Source: Fermentimonas sp.
GTDB taxonomy: Bacteria; Bacteroidota; Bacteroidia; Bacteroidales; Dysgonomonadaceae
Length of the DNA stretch: 64,000 bases
Reading direction: 5' to 3'
Assembly (NCBI GenBank): GCA_015478775.1
Contig: JADMKP010000007.1
Location: 248,001-312,000, forward strand
The notes beneath the pieces are model-generated. The model was not told the DNA's origin. It made no database searches and saw nothing but the letters and a program-made list of their open reading frames with translations. Shown here one piece after another: positions 1 through 9,053 of this stretch. Made by a program: the position numbers and the translations under genes. Positions within the stretch are counted from its first letter, which is position 1. Every line of letters starts with the position of its first letter.

Positions 1-728
1 CCAGGTGCTTCAAGTGAATAAGCTGTTTCAGACTCTAAAAGCTTTCTGAAAGGATTGAATGTCTCTCTAACTTCCTCATCACTGGCCATAACACTTGGAA
101 GTGAGTTGAAGTTAAGAACAGAGTATTTAACTCTCTCGGGGTATTCCGTGTAATAATTGCGTCTTACCCTCTGTATAAAATCAACTTGCTCTAATCTGGA
201 AGCGAATGTTTTATCTTGTGGAATAAGTAATCCTTTATCACTTTCATCTTCTATAGAATAAAATGTTAAATCGCGAGGAATGATTTTCCCATTATAAATC
301 ATAGGAAGAAATAGAGGGTTGTAGAAAAGAGTATCGTTAAAAGTTAAGCCACTCAATGAATATGGACTTTGATAATATTCGGGAAGTTGCAGTGTACCAT
401 TCGCTTTTCGTGAATAAATAGAATCTAAAGGATTTCTACTTACAAAAGGAGGGGTAATTGGTACAATTATAGTATCTTCATTTAATTCTGGAATTAATAT
501 TGTATCCGGAGGAAAAGTTTGAGGCAAAGTATTAGGTAAAGTATCCACAGGTATTACTTCCTCATTTAAAGGAATAGACTCTTTCACTAAAGTTCGCTGC
601 TGAATCTGACGACTGATATCTGTTATGTTTTCAAACAAGTTAAGAGTATCTGGTACCTGAAAAGCCTCAGAGGCCGTTAAAGCCATTGAAAAAACTGATA
701 TTATAAAAAAAGTAAGAAGTTGTTTCAT
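1..728 (-). CDS. Exported protein of unknown function (3' end outside window)
   Basis: A continuous reading frame of 242 codons starts with ATG at 728 and stays open to the window edge, so the C-terminus is missing. Residues 1 to about 22 form a signal peptide (MKQLL, a hydrophobic run, then ALTASEA), so the protein should cross the inner membrane. The next 70 residues are rich in Pro, Thr, Asp and Ile and look like a flexible linker. A more ordered part follows, with motifs such as YNGKIIPRDLTFYS and a basic-aromatic stretch RVRRNYYTEYPERVKYS. I do not recognise the family. It is divergent from lemA, and its own -7 box lies 25 bases upstream of the start. Confidence in the gene is high and in any function nil. 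Confidence 0.8.
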   Translation of the reverse strand, partial: MKQLLTFFIISVFSMALTASEAFQVPDTLNLFENITDISRQIQQRTLVKESIPLNEEVIPVDTLPNTLPQTFPPDTILIPELNEDTIIVPITPPFVSRNPLDSIYSRKANGTLQLPEYYQSPYSLSGLTFNDTLFYNPLFLPMIYNGKIIPRDLTFYSIEDESDKGLLIPQDKTFASRLEQVDFIQRVRRNYYTEYPERVKYSVLNFNSLPSVMASDEEVRETFNPFRKLLESETAYSLEAP

Positions 729-753
729 ATTTTTAGAAAGCTAGACATAAACA

Positions 754-761
754 CAAAGATA
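754..761 (-). promoter_or_regulatory. -7 box for the unknown exported gene
   Basis: Read on the minus strand this is TATCTTTG, an exact match to the Bacteroidetes -7 consensus TAnnTTTG, 25 bases before the ATG at 728. No good -33 TTTG was found at the usual distance. Confidence 0.55.
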
Positions 762-846
762 TAAAAAATTTTACTTACACATGAAGTATTAAAACCATAA
801 AGCTAACATTACTGTTCATTTTAATGAGAGATTTTGAAAAAAAGAA

Positions 847-854
847 TATATTTG
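847..854 (+). promoter_or_regulatory. -7 box for lemA
   Basis: TATATTTG matches the Bacteroidetes -7 consensus TAnnTTTG and ends 37 bases before the lemA ATG. The nearest TTTG is only 10 bases upstream, too close to serve as a -33 element. Confidence 0.55.
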
Positions 855-891
855 CAATAGTTTTAATTGAACAAATAAAAAATTCAAAGAA

Positions 892-1473
892 ATGAAAAAA
901 TTGTTATACATTTTATTGATTGTTGCAGGTGCACTATCTCTTTCGAGTTGTTCGGGTTACAATAATATGGTAGAGAAACAGGAAGCAGTGACCTCTCAGT
1001 GGGGGAATGTGCAAAATGCTTATCAAAGACGTGCAGACCTGATTCCTAATCTTGTGAACACAGTAAAAGGGTATGCGACGCATGAGCAGGAAACATTTAC
1101 TCAGGTGACAGAAGCAAGATCAAGAGCTACACAAACTAATATTAATCCGGAGAACCTAACAACAGAAAGTTTGCAAGAGTATCAACAGGCGCAAAATCAA
1201 CTAAGTCAAGCTTTGGGCAGACTACTACTAATTCAGGAGAATTATCCCGAATTGAAGGCTAATCAAAACTTCCTTGCATTACAGGATGAATTGGCAGGAA
1301 CGGAAAACAGGATATCGGTTGAACGAAATAGATTTAATCAGTTGGCTCAAGATTACAACTCATATATTCGTAAATTTCCGCAGGTGATTTATGCCAAATG
1401 GTTTAAGTTTGAAAGTAAGGCTTATTTTGAAGCGCTTCCTGAAGCACAAACTGCTCCACAGGTACAATTCTGA
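892..1473 (+). CDS. lemA: LemA family lipoprotein
   Basis: 193 residues, the usual length for LemA. The N-terminus is a lipoprotein signal ending in the lipobox LSSC, so the mature protein should be lipid-anchored. The rest is the long helical LemA domain, recognised by YNNMVEKQEAVTSQW near residue 23, RRADLIPNLVNTVKGYATHE near residue 47 and a C-terminal FPQVIYAKWF block. The biochemical role of LemA is not settled. In many bacteria it sits beside TPM-domain proteins, as it does here with two of them 33 bases downstream. The gene opens a probable operon with the TPM genes and miaA. Confidence 0.92.
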   Translation: MKKLLYILLIVAGALSLSSCSGYNNMVEKQEAVTSQWGNVQNAYQRRADLIPNLVNTVKGYATHEQETFTQVTEARSRATQTNINPENLTTESLQEYQQAQNQLSQALGRLLLIQENYPELKANQNFLALQDELAGTENRISVERNRFNQLAQDYNSYIRKFPQVIYAKWFKFESKAYFEALPEAQTAPQVQF

Positions 1474-1505
1474 TAATTAGAGTTCCAAAAGACCGATAAA
1501 TAGAT

Positions 1506-1931
1506 ATGCTTAACAAAGAAGAGCTAAATAAAATATCTGAGTCGATAAGGAGTGCAGAAAGCCACACTTCGGGGGAAATACGTGTTTACGTAGCACGTCA
1601 TTGCCAAAGTGAGCCATTAGAAGCAGCATTTAAAAAATTTCATCAGTTGGGTATGGATAAAACTCATTTGAGAAATGGTGTACTTATATATATTTCTGTT
1701 GCCGATCATAAGGCTGCTATTTATGCTGATGAGGGTATAAATGAGACTGTTGGCAAGCAAGAGTTCTGGAATGAGGCACTAGAGCTGATGCTTACTCAAT
1801 TTAAGCTTAATGAAATTAGATTGGGTATTTCTAAAGGGGTAGAAAAGGTTGGTGAACTGCTAAAAGAGTATTATCCGATAGCCGACGATGATAAAAACGA
1901 ATTAGAAAATGAAGTTATTATTGAAGAGTAA
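1506..1931 (+). CDS. TPM-domain protein, cytoplasmic type
   Basis: 141 residues without a signal peptide or transmembrane segment. The sequence TSGEIRVYVAR followed by RNGVLIYISVADHKAAIYADEGI is the core of the TPM (TLP18.3/Psb32/MOLO-1) fold. It lacks the glycine-rich tail of its neighbour. The stop codon overlaps the next gene by 23 bases, which suggests translational coupling. Some TPM proteins have acid phosphatase activity, but the substrate here is unknown. LemA plus a short and a long TPM protein is a recurrent arrangement, so the three products probably work together at the membrane. Confidence 0.82.
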   Translation: MLNKEELNKISESIRSAESHTSGEIRVYVARHCQSEPLEAAFKKFHQLGMDKTHLRNGVLIYISVADHKAAIYADEGINETVGKQEFWNEALELMLTQFKLNEIRLGISKGVEKVGELLKEYYPIADDDKNELENEVIIEE

Positions 1932-2706
1932 AGCACTTCTGTTATTCTCAATTATATTGATATCAAACGGAACCCTTGCACAGGATATACCTGAGCCTAT
2001 GGTTCCGTTTCGTTTGGTGAACGACTTTGCAGGTGTTTTTTCATCTGCAGAAAATAATGCACTTGAACAGAAATTACTTGCATATAACGATTCAACCTCT
2101 ACTCAAATATATGTAGTTACAGTAGATGATTTGGGTGGATATGCTACATCCGACTATGCATTTAGACTAGGTGAGAAATGGCAAATTGGTCAGAAAAGCA
2201 AGGATAATGGTGCCGTAATTCTAATAAAGCCAAAGATTGGCAATAGTAGAGGACAAGCTTTTATTGCTACAGGGTATGGATTAGAAGCAAGAATAAATGA
2301 TGCTTATGCAGGCAGAATTGTTCGTAATGATATGATTCCGTATTTTATTGAGGATGATTATTTTGGAGGTGTAAATGCTGCTGTAGATGCAATGATTGCA
2401 CGTCTTTCGGGCGAATATATAGCTGAAAATGAGAACGATGAAGGAGAGTTCCCTGTTTTATTTATAATTATTGGTATAATAGCTATTATTGTAATAATCT
2501 CTATAATTGGCGGAGGGGGCGACCAGAATATTGGTGGTGGTGGACACCACAGGACAAATATGCCACCCTTCTTTTTTCCACCTGGTACGGGCAGAAGAAG
2601 TGGAGGTTTTGGTGGTGGCGGATTTGGAGGTGGCGGCTTTGGCGGAGGTTTCGGCGGAGGCGGAGGCGGAAGTTTTGGTGGCGGTGGTGCAGGAGGTAGC
2701 TGGTAG
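1909..2706 (+). CDS. TPM-domain membrane protein with Gly-rich tail (YgcG-like)
   Basis: 265 residues. Residues 1 to about 24 are a signal peptide ending at LAQ. Residues 30 to about 170 form a periplasmic TPM domain (VNDFAGVFSSAE, STQIYVVTVDDLGGY, GYGLEARINDAYAG). One transmembrane helix follows at about 183-201 (FPVLFIIIGIIAIIVIISII). The tail is strongly glycine-rich with GGGGF repeats, the hallmark of YgcG-type proteins. The gene overlaps the preceding TPM gene and is followed by miaA after one base. GGC/GGT-rich DNA in the tail opens spurious frames on both strands. Confidence 0.87.
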   Translation: MKLLLKSKALLLFSIILISNGTLAQDIPEPMVPFRLVNDFAGVFSSAENNALEQKLLAYNDSTSTQIYVVTVDDLGGYATSDYAFRLGEKWQIGQKSKDNGAVILIKPKIGNSRGQAFIATGYGLEARINDAYAGRIVRNDMIPYFIEDDYFGGVNAAVDAMIARLSGEYIAENENDEGEFPVLFIIIGIIAIIVIISIIGGGGDQNIGGGGHHRTNMPPFFFPPGTGRRSGGFGGGGFGGGGFGGGFGGGGGGSFGGGGAGGSW

Positions 2707-2707
2707 A

Positions 2708-3622
2708 ATGAAAGATAAATTGATTACAATACTTGGACCCACCGCTAGTGGTAAGACTACTTTTGCTGCTAATCTTGCACATAGCATATATGGAGAAATA
2801 ATAAGTGCCGATTCTCGTCAGATTTATAGAGGAATGGATATTGGTACTGGCAAAGATCTTTCTGACTATTTTATTAATGGAGAGCTTATTCCTTATCATC
2901 TTATTGATATAAGAGAGGCAGGAGAGAAATATACACTTTTTGAATATCAGCACGATTTTCACGATGCATATGCCGATATTCTGTTTCGTAAAAAAACCCC
3001 CATTCTATGCGGTGGAACTGGACTTTATATTGAATCTGTACTAAAAGGTTATAACTTGCCAGATGTTCCGGCAAATATAAAACTAAGGGAATCACTTCAA
3101 AACAAAACACTTGAAGAGCTAACAGAAATATTGAAAAGTTATAGATCACTGCATAATATCACGGATACCGATACAAAAAAACGCGCAATTAGGGCTATTG
3201 AAATTGAAGATTTCAGGATAAAACAAGACCCCTCAGAAAGAGATTTCCCTCCAGTTGAAAGCTGCATTCTTGGAGTGATGATAGATCGTGAATTACGTCG
3301 TAAAAAAATAAGTGAACGGCTAAAAGCTCGTCTTGATGAAGGTATGATTGATGAGGTTAAAAATATTCTGAACTCTGGTGTTTCACCTGGTGACTTGATT
3401 TACTATGGTTTGGAGTATAAATTTGTTACTCTATATGCTATAAGTAAAATCAGTTATAATGAGATGCTTGATGGACTAGAAGTGGCTATACATCAATTTG
3501 CAAAGCGACAAATGACATGGTTTAGGGGCATGGAACGAAGAGGAATAAAAATTAATTGGATAGATGCCAATTTACCTATGGACATAAAGCTTGAAAAAGC
3601 TTATTCTTATATCCATATGTAG
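2708..3622 (+). CDS. miaA: tRNA dimethylallyltransferase
   Basis: 304 residues from the ATG one base after the TPM stop. The longer frame upstream only reads through the Gly-rich repeat DNA of the previous gene, so this ATG is preferred. The enzyme transfers a dimethylallyl group to N6 of A37 in tRNAs that read UNN codons. The P-loop GPTASGKT is at residues 10-17, followed by SADSRQIYRGMDIGTGK, GGTGLYIES and the C-terminal FAKRQMTWFRG motif. All are diagnostic for MiaA. It is the last gene of the lemA-TPM-TPM run. Confidence 0.95.
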   Translation: MKDKLITILGPTASGKTTFAANLAHSIYGEIISADSRQIYRGMDIGTGKDLSDYFINGELIPYHLIDIREAGEKYTLFEYQHDFHDAYADILFRKKTPILCGGTGLYIESVLKGYNLPDVPANIKLRESLQNKTLEELTEILKSYRSLHNITDTDTKKRAIRAIEIEDFRIKQDPSERDFPPVESCILGVMIDRELRRKKISERLKARLDEGMIDEVKNILNSGVSPGDLIYYGLEYKFVTLYAISKISYNEMLDGLEVAIHQFAKRQMTWFRGMERRGIKINWIDANLPMDIKLEKAYSYIHM

Positions 3623-3640
3623 AGTTTAGCAAAAAAGTTG

Positions 3641-3648
3641 TAATTTTG
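3641..3648 (+). promoter_or_regulatory. -7 box for lysA
   Basis: TAATTTTG matches TAnnTTTG and lies 34 bases before the lysA ATG, just past the miaA stop. No convincing -33 element was found. Confidence 0.5.
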
Positions 3649-3682
3649 TTGTGAAAACAAGAACCCTCTAGTTGATATTAAA

Positions 3683-4840
3683 ATGATTAAAGGCATATTC
3701 CCGAACGATAAATTTGAATCACTCGAAACTCCGTTTTACTATTATGATATGGAGTTGTTAAAAAAAACACTTCAGACTATAAACAAGGAAACTGAAAATC
3801 GCCCGTTTCACGTACATTACGCGCTTAAAGCAAATGCTAATCCACGTATATTAAAAGAGATAGCATCGCAGGGATTTGGCGCCGATTGTGTTAGTGGAAA
3901 TGAAATTTTAAAAGCAATTGAATGTGGATTTTCACCTTCAAAAATTGCATTTGCAGGTGTTGGGAAAAGTGATAAAGAGATAAATATTGGACTAGACAAT
4001 GACATTTTTTGCTTTAACGTTGAGTCGATTCCTGAAATTGAAGTTCTTAATGAACTGGCAGCAAAAAAAGGAAAGATAGCATCTGTTGCACTTCGCATTA
4101 ATCCCAATGTTGACGCACGCACCCATAAATATATTACAACTGGTTTAAATGAGAATAAGTTTGGCATAAATGAACAGGATTTACCTGAGACATTAAAAAC
4201 TCTTTCTCAATCGCCTAACATTAAACTTATTGGCATACATTTTCATATTGGTTCGCAAATTACCGACTTAACCTCATTTGAGGATTTATGTGTTAAAATA
4301 AAACTTTTAAGAGACTGGTTTCATGAACAGGGTGTATCGCTGCAGATTATTAATGCAGGAGGCGGACTTGGTATAAATTACCAACATCCAAACCATTTCC
4401 CTATGGCCGACTTTGAGTCCTACTTTCGTCTCTTTGATAAGTATTTAAAACTTGAGAATGGACAGTCTTTACATTTTGAGTTAGGTCGCTCTGTTGTTGC
4501 ACCATGTGGAACACTAATTAGTCGTGTTTTATACTTGAAGGAAGGCATTCAGAAAAACTTTCTTATAATTGATGCAGGAATGACAGACCTTATCAGACCT
4601 GCACTTTATCAGGCATTTCATCATATGGAAAACATAAGTTCAGACGGAGAACTCAACAAATATGATGTTGTAGGTCCGATTTGCGAATCGAGTGATACTT
4701 TTGGAGAAAATATTACTCTTAACCAATCTAAAAGAGGAGACTTAATTGCGATACGTTCGGCAGGTGCTTACGGTGAAACAATGGTTTCTAGATACAATTG
4801 CAGAGATATACCTAAATCATATTATTCTGACTCACTTTAA
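3683..4840 (+). CDS. lysA: Diaminopimelate decarboxylase
   Basis: 385 residues, a group IV PLP decarboxylase of the alanine-racemase fold that makes L-lysine from meso-diaminopimelate. The PLP lysine lies in HYALKANANPRIL (about residue 50). GIHFHIGSQITD, NAGGGLGINY, FELGRSVVAPCG and the C-terminal GPICESSDTFGEN and GAYGETMVSRYN complete the active site. The CESSD cysteine is the one contributed across the dimer. The protein is near the short end of the family. It has its own -7 box, and a glycosyltransferase follows after 56 bases. Confidence 0.95.
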   Translation: MIKGIFPNDKFESLETPFYYYDMELLKKTLQTINKETENRPFHVHYALKANANPRILKEIASQGFGADCVSGNEILKAIECGFSPSKIAFAGVGKSDKEINIGLDNDIFCFNVESIPEIEVLNELAAKKGKIASVALRINPNVDARTHKYITTGLNENKFGINEQDLPETLKTLSQSPNIKLIGIHFHIGSQITDLTSFEDLCVKIKLLRDWFHEQGVSLQIINAGGGLGINYQHPNHFPMADFESYFRLFDKYLKLENGQSLHFELGRSVVAPCGTLISRVLYLKEGIQKNFLIIDAGMTDLIRPALYQAFHHMENISSDGELNKYDVVGPICESSDTFGENITLNQSKRGDLIAIRSAGAYGETMVSRYNCRDIPKSYYSDSL

Positions 4841-4896
4841 TTTTTAATTTCTGTATTACTTCAACTTTCAAATTCTTAAATAAATTCATTGCAAGT

Positions 4897-6072
4897 ATGA
4901 ATATTGTCTTCTCTTATTTCGAATCATTCTCAATTATTGAATGGGTGCTTGGTGCTTCTTTACTTTTATTGTTTTTAATCCAAATTCTTTACAGCATAGT
5001 TTTATTTAGAAAACCCCAAGCTTTTGTAAAAAAAAGAGAAGAAATTTTTATTGATGAAACCGAGCTACCCGGCATATCTGTAATAGTTACATCAAAAAAC
5101 AACTCATTTGAGTTAGAAAGAAACCTTCCCTATTTTTTAAATCAGAATTACCCAAAATATGAGGTGATAGTAGTAAATAGCGGATCAACAGATGATACTG
5201 ATCTTATACTGAAAGCAGCAGAACAGAAATATCCTCAGTTATATCACACATTTATACCAGCAGGTGCTGATGAAATAAATGAAAAAAAACTTGCAATTAC
5301 TTTAGGTGTTAAAGCTGCAAAGTATGATATTGTTTTGTTCAGTGACTCATATTGCAGGCCAACTTCAAATAACTGGGTTAGGGAATTTGGGAAAGAATTC
5401 ACAAAAGGAAAGGACATATTGCTGGGGTATAGCAAAGTGATTTTTACAAATAAAGTTGGATTAGGAAACTTCATACGTTATGACAACCTTATTCACCATC
5501 TGAAGTTTTTATCCATGGCAATTGCAGGCAGGCCTTTTATGGGTATTGGCAGAAATATGGCATATAAAAAAGAACTTTTCTTCAATAATAAAGGACTCTC
5601 TTCTGTTTTGGGGATTGATGGTGGTGAAGATGATTTATATATCAATAGAATTTCTAATAGAAAAAATACAGGGGTTGTCCTTTCAAAAGAGAGTATTACA
5701 GAAACAGATAGTGTGGATAGCTTTGCAACATGGAGATCTATTAAATCTAAATATCTATATACAAAACAATTTTATAGAGGACCAGCTAATTTTATTCTTG
5801 GTTTGGAAACGATTACCAAACAATCTTTTTATTTAATTCTTTTATTTTCAATAGCAGCTTGTATTTATTTTTCGAATTATATATTATTGGGTCTTTCTGT
5901 TTTGTTGTTTATAATACGTTTTATAATACTGCTGCTTATCATAAATAAAAATAGCGTATGTTTTGATTCAAGAAAATTTCATGCTAACCTTTTATTTTTT
6001 GATTTAGTGCAACCATTAAGTAATATGAGATTCAGAAAATATGCGAATAGAAGAAATAAATATAGTAGATAA
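4897..6072 (+). CDS. Family 2 glycosyltransferase, membrane-bound
   Basis: 391 residues. A transmembrane helix lies at about 15-38, followed by a cytoplasmic GT-A domain. PGISVIVTSKNNSFELERNLPYFL begins the nucleotide-sugar site, NSGSTDDT follows, and LFSDSYCRPTSNNW is the DxD-like region. GGEDDLYINRI resembles the catalytic ED block of processive-like GT2 enzymes. Two further hydrophobic segments occur at about 310-350. The substrate cannot be told. No other surface-polysaccharide genes are nearby, so this looks like a stand-alone conserved enzyme. Confidence 0.85.
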   Translation: MNIVFSYFESFSIIEWVLGASLLLLFLIQILYSIVLFRKPQAFVKKREEIFIDETELPGISVIVTSKNNSFELERNLPYFLNQNYPKYEVIVVNSGSTDDTDLILKAAEQKYPQLYHTFIPAGADEINEKKLAITLGVKAAKYDIVLFSDSYCRPTSNNWVREFGKEFTKGKDILLGYSKVIFTNKVGLGNFIRYDNLIHHLKFLSMAIAGRPFMGIGRNMAYKKELFFNNKGLSSVLGIDGGEDDLYINRISNRKNTGVVLSKESITETDSVDSFATWRSIKSKYLYTKQFYRGPANFILGLETITKQSFYLILLFSIAACIYFSNYILLGLSVLLFIIRFIILLLIINKNSVCFDSRKFHANLLFFDLVQPLSNMRFRKYANRRNKYSR

Positions 6073-6178
6073 CTGTCTTTTTGACAGAGACTGCGTTAAA
6101 TGGGGTTAATGGAAAATTTATTGCGTTAAAAGTGTTAAAAGTTAAATGACTCGAGTAATGATTGCACATTATTTGTTT

Positions 6179-6186
6179 TATATTTG
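6179..6186 (+). promoter_or_regulatory. -7 box for the HtrA protease gene
   Basis: TATATTTG matches TAnnTTTG, 24 bases before the ATG. The spacer upstream carries the hairpin CTGTC-TTTTT-GACAG (6073-6087) right after the glycosyltransferase stop, and two GCGTTAAA copies. Confidence 0.5.
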
Positions 6187-6210
6187 AAATAAAGAAATAA
6201 CATTAAAACA

Positions 6211-7737
6211 ATGATTATGAATACAAGTAAAATAAAAAACGTACTTTACATAGTACTAATAGCAATTGTAAGCTCCATTGTTACCATATTGGGTTATAAT
6301 GTGGCAAACAGTAATAACATTAATTTTTTAGATAAATCAAAAACTAGTACAACCTCAGAAGAAATTGGCTTATACTCAAACTCTTTTAACCAAGATAAAA
6401 ATGTAGTACTTACTAACTTAATGACTTCTGAAGGTTATCCTGATTTTACAGAAGCCGCTGAAAGATCGGTTGATGGTGTAGTGCACGTAAAAACAAAAAC
6501 TTTAAGCAGTCAGCAATATATAAACCCGTTCGATTTCTTCTTTGGTTTCGGAGAACGGGGTCCCTCTCAACCACGTGAACAGGTAGGTTTTGGTTCTGGA
6601 GTTATTATTTCAAAGGATGGGTATATTATTACAAATAACCATGTTGTTGAAAAAGCAAATGAAGTTTTAGTATCTTTAAATGACAATAGAGAGTTTGTTG
6701 CCAAGGTAGTAGGAAATGATCCTCAGAGCGATTTAGCTCTATTAAAAATCGAGGGAGACGACTTTCCATATCTCACATTTGGCAACTCAGATGCATTGAA
6801 AGTAGGCGAATGGGTTTTGGCTGTTGGAAATCCTTTTAATTTAACTTCTACTGTAACCGCGGGTATAGTTAGTGCCAAAAATAGAGGAAATGTTATGGGA
6901 GGTGGGCTGCAGTCATTTATACAAGTTGACGCTGCCGTGAATCCCGGCAATAGTGGTGGAGCCTTAGTAAATACAAGAGGAGAATTAGTAGGTATTAATA
7001 CAGCCATATATTCTCAAACTGGGAATTTTGCAGGTTATGCTTTTGCAATTCCAATTTCAATTGCGGGAAAAGTAGCAGCAGATATTAAAGAATATGGCAC
7101 TGTACAAAGAGCATATTTGGGAATTAAAGTTCAGAATATTGAAGGTGTAAGACAAGAAGATCCTGCAAAGGCTAGAGAATTATCGCAAATTAAAGGAGTA
7201 TTGGTGGATGACTTTTCAGACAGAAGTGCTTCTAAAGCTGCTGGAATGGAAAAAGGTGACATTATAACTGCAATAAACAATGCGACTATTAATAATTTTG
7301 CAGAGTTACAGGTTCAATTAAACAGATACAGACCTGGAGATAAAGTTAATGTAACTGTAAATAGAAATGGTAAGACTCAAAACTTTAATGTGGAGCTTAA
7401 AAACACTGAGGGCAACACGGAAATTTCGAGAGTTACAAATCCGCTTGATAAACTGGGAGCTAAATTTGCTAGTATATCAGAAGAGAGAAAATCTGAACTA
7501 GGAATTACTAGCGGTATAGAAGTTGAAAGTGTAGAATCGGGAGGTTTATTTAGAAAAGAAGGAATTAATAAAGGATTTATTATTTTGAGAATAAATAATA
7601 CTCCCGTTAATAGTGAAAACGACTTGAATAGCATTGTTGCGTCAATTCAAAACAGGCAAGATAAGGTTTTATTGGTAGCTGGGTTTTATCCTAATGGTCG
7701 AACGCAGTATATAGCAATTGATTTATCATCAGAATAG
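6211..7737 (+). CDS. HtrA/DegP-type periplasmic serine protease
   Basis: 508 residues. An N-terminal hydrophobic segment (about 10-28) acts as signal or membrane anchor. The trypsin-like domain shows the full triad: His in TNNHVVEKANEV, Asp in QSDLALLKIEG and Ser in NPGNSGGALVN. Two PDZ domains follow (AYLGIKVQNI to about 395, then LGAKFASISEER to the end), the DegP/DegQ layout. It degrades or refolds damaged envelope proteins. ATG codons at 6211 and 6217 are both possible starts. Its position just ahead of rpoD is separate transcriptionally, because a strong hairpin and a -7 box lie between them. Confidence 0.93.
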   Translation: MIMNTSKIKNVLYIVLIAIVSSIVTILGYNVANSNNINFLDKSKTSTTSEEIGLYSNSFNQDKNVVLTNLMTSEGYPDFTEAAERSVDGVVHVKTKTLSSQQYINPFDFFFGFGERGPSQPREQVGFGSGVIISKDGYIITNNHVVEKANEVLVSLNDNREFVAKVVGNDPQSDLALLKIEGDDFPYLTFGNSDALKVGEWVLAVGNPFNLTSTVTAGIVSAKNRGNVMGGGLQSFIQVDAAVNPGNSGGALVNTRGELVGINTAIYSQTGNFAGYAFAIPISIAGKVAADIKEYGTVQRAYLGIKVQNIEGVRQEDPAKARELSQIKGVLVDDFSDRSASKAAGMEKGDIITAINNATINNFAELQVQLNRYRPGDKVNVTVNRNGKTQNFNVELKNTEGNTEISRVTNPLDKLGAKFASISEERKSELGITSGIEVESVESGGLFRKEGINKGFIILRINNTPVNSENDLNSIVASIQNRQDKVLLVAGFYPNGRTQYIAIDLSSE

Positions 7738-7805
7738 GTTCACAGTTAAGCATTGTTAATTAGTGGTTTTTCAGTAACAAAATCACTATATGAGATGTTT
7801 CTTAT

Positions 7806-7842
7806 ACAAAGGGATTGGGTGAAATTCACCAAATTCCTTTGT
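7806..7842 (+). terminator. Long hairpin between the HtrA gene and rpoD
   Basis: Two 17-base arms (7806-7822 and 7826-7842) pair with one G-U and one mismatch around a three-base loop. The downstream tract is TA-rich rather than a clean T run, so termination strength is uncertain. A smaller hairpin with AGTGGTTTT and AAAATCACT arms lies just upstream at about 7762-7787. Confidence 0.55.
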
Positions 7843-7892
7843 TATATATATTAGGTGTAGGAGATTAAAAACAATAATACAAAATAATTTCG

Positions 7893-7900
7893 TACTTTTG
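7893..7900 (+). promoter_or_regulatory. -7 box for rpoD
   Basis: TACTTTTG followed by CACCCCC is a very typical Bacteroidetes -7 region, 49 bases before the rpoD ATG. Confidence 0.65.
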
Positions 7901-7949
7901 CACCCCCAAACGTTTAAGATAGAAATATTTATTGAAGGATAGGATATAA

Positions 7950-8810
7950 ATGAGACAATTAAAAATTACAAAATCGATCACCAATCGTGAAAGTGCTTCT
8001 TTAGACAAGTATCTACAAGAAATAGGTCGCGAGGAACTTATTACTGTTGAGGAAGAAGTAGAATTGGCGCAAGCAATTAAGAAAGGTGATCGTCTAGCTC
8101 TAGAAAAACTAACTAGAGCAAACCTTCGTTTTGTTGTTTCTGTAGCCAAACAGTATCAAAACCAGGGATTAAGCCTCCCCGACCTTATTAATGAGGGAAA
8201 TTTGGGTTTGATTAAAGCTGCTGAGAAATTTGACGAAACAAGAGGATTTAAATTTATTAGTTATGCTGTATGGTGGATTAGACAATCTATTTTGCAGGCA
8301 TTGGCTGAACAATCAAGGATTGTAAGATTACCTCTCAACCAAGTAGGATCACTTAATAAAATTAGTAAAGCTTTACAGAAATTTGAACAGGAAAACGAAC
8401 GCAGACCTTCAGCTGAAGAGTTGGCAGTAGTATTAGATATACCTGTAGAAAAAGTAAGAGACTCTTTAAAAGTTTCAGGCAGACACATATCTATGGATGC
8501 ACCTTTTGTGGAAGGAGAGGATAATAGTTTACTTGACGTACTTGTGAATGATGATGCTCCGATAGCCGACAGAAAGCTTATTAATGAATCTCTACAAAAA
8601 GAAATTGATAGGGCTCTTTCTACACTTACAGAAAGAGAAAGTGATATCATTAAAATGTTTTTTGGCATAGGCTGTCAAGAAATGACTCTTGAAGAGATTG
8701 GAGATAAATTTCAACTCACACGTGAACGTGTTCGCCAAATCAAAGAAAAAGCAATTCGTCGTTTGCGACAAGACTCGAGAAGCAAACTTTTGAAAGGTTA
8801 TTTAGGCTAG
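7950..8810 (+). CDS. rpoD: Primary RNA polymerase sigma factor (RpoD)
   Basis: 286 residues, the short form of the housekeeping sigma factor normal in Bacteroidetes, which lacks the large region 1.1. Region 1.2 is at the N-terminus ([20 protein letters not shown]). Region 2 contains [18 protein letters not shown] and [15 protein letters not shown] for core binding and -10 melting. Region 3 contains RRPSAEELA, and region 4 holds the helix-turn-helix [23 protein letters not shown]. It reads the TAnnTTTG promoters seen across this window. It has its own -7 box and appears monocistronic. Confidence 0.96.
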   Translation: MRQLKITKSITNRESASLDKYLQEIGREELITVEEEVELAQAIKKGDRLALEKLTRANLRFVVSVAKQYQNQGLSLPDLINEGNLGLIKAAEKFDETRGFKFISYAVWWIRQSILQALAEQSRIVRLPLNQVGSLNKISKALQKFEQENERRPSAEELAVVLDIPVEKVRDSLKVSGRHISMDAPFVEGEDNSLLDVLVNDDAPIADRKLINESLQKEIDRALSTLTERESDIIKMFFGIGCQEMTLEEIGDKFQLTRERVRQIKEKAIRRLRQDSRSKLLKGYLG

Positions 8811-8931
8811 CAAAAGCACTATTCAAGACTTAATTTGTTCGGTTAGCCACAAATAATGTAGAAAAACTGTACACATTGCTATATTTTGGATAATTTTTAC
8901 ACAAAAATCAGTAAATGTGAAAATTAAGTTT

Positions 8932-8939
8932 TATATTTG
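8932..8939 (+). promoter_or_regulatory. -7 box for the ompA gene
   Basis: TATATTTG matches TAnnTTTG. It is the only good match in the spacer and lies 215 bases before the start codon. Confidence 0.55.
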
Positions 8940-9031
8940 TATTCTATTGTCAGTAGCTTGGTGTAAATCGGTTTAGATAGGATTTTATATTATGAATTCA
9001 TTACAGTTTTACACCTAATTTATCGAACATT

Positions 9032-9053
9032 TTTATAACGTAAACGTTATAAA
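9032..9053. promoter_or_regulatory. Palindrome in the ompA leader, possible operator or RNA hairpin
   Basis: TTTATAACG - TAAA - CGTTATAAA, perfect 9-bp arms around four bases. It could be a dimeric regulator's operator or an mRNA stem. The sequence alone does not decide. Confidence 0.45.

Noticed and set aside
2458-2962. Minus-strand frames opposite the YgcG-like tail and miaA
   Set aside because: They are mirror images of GGC/GGT repeats and of miaA coding sequence, without any protein signature.
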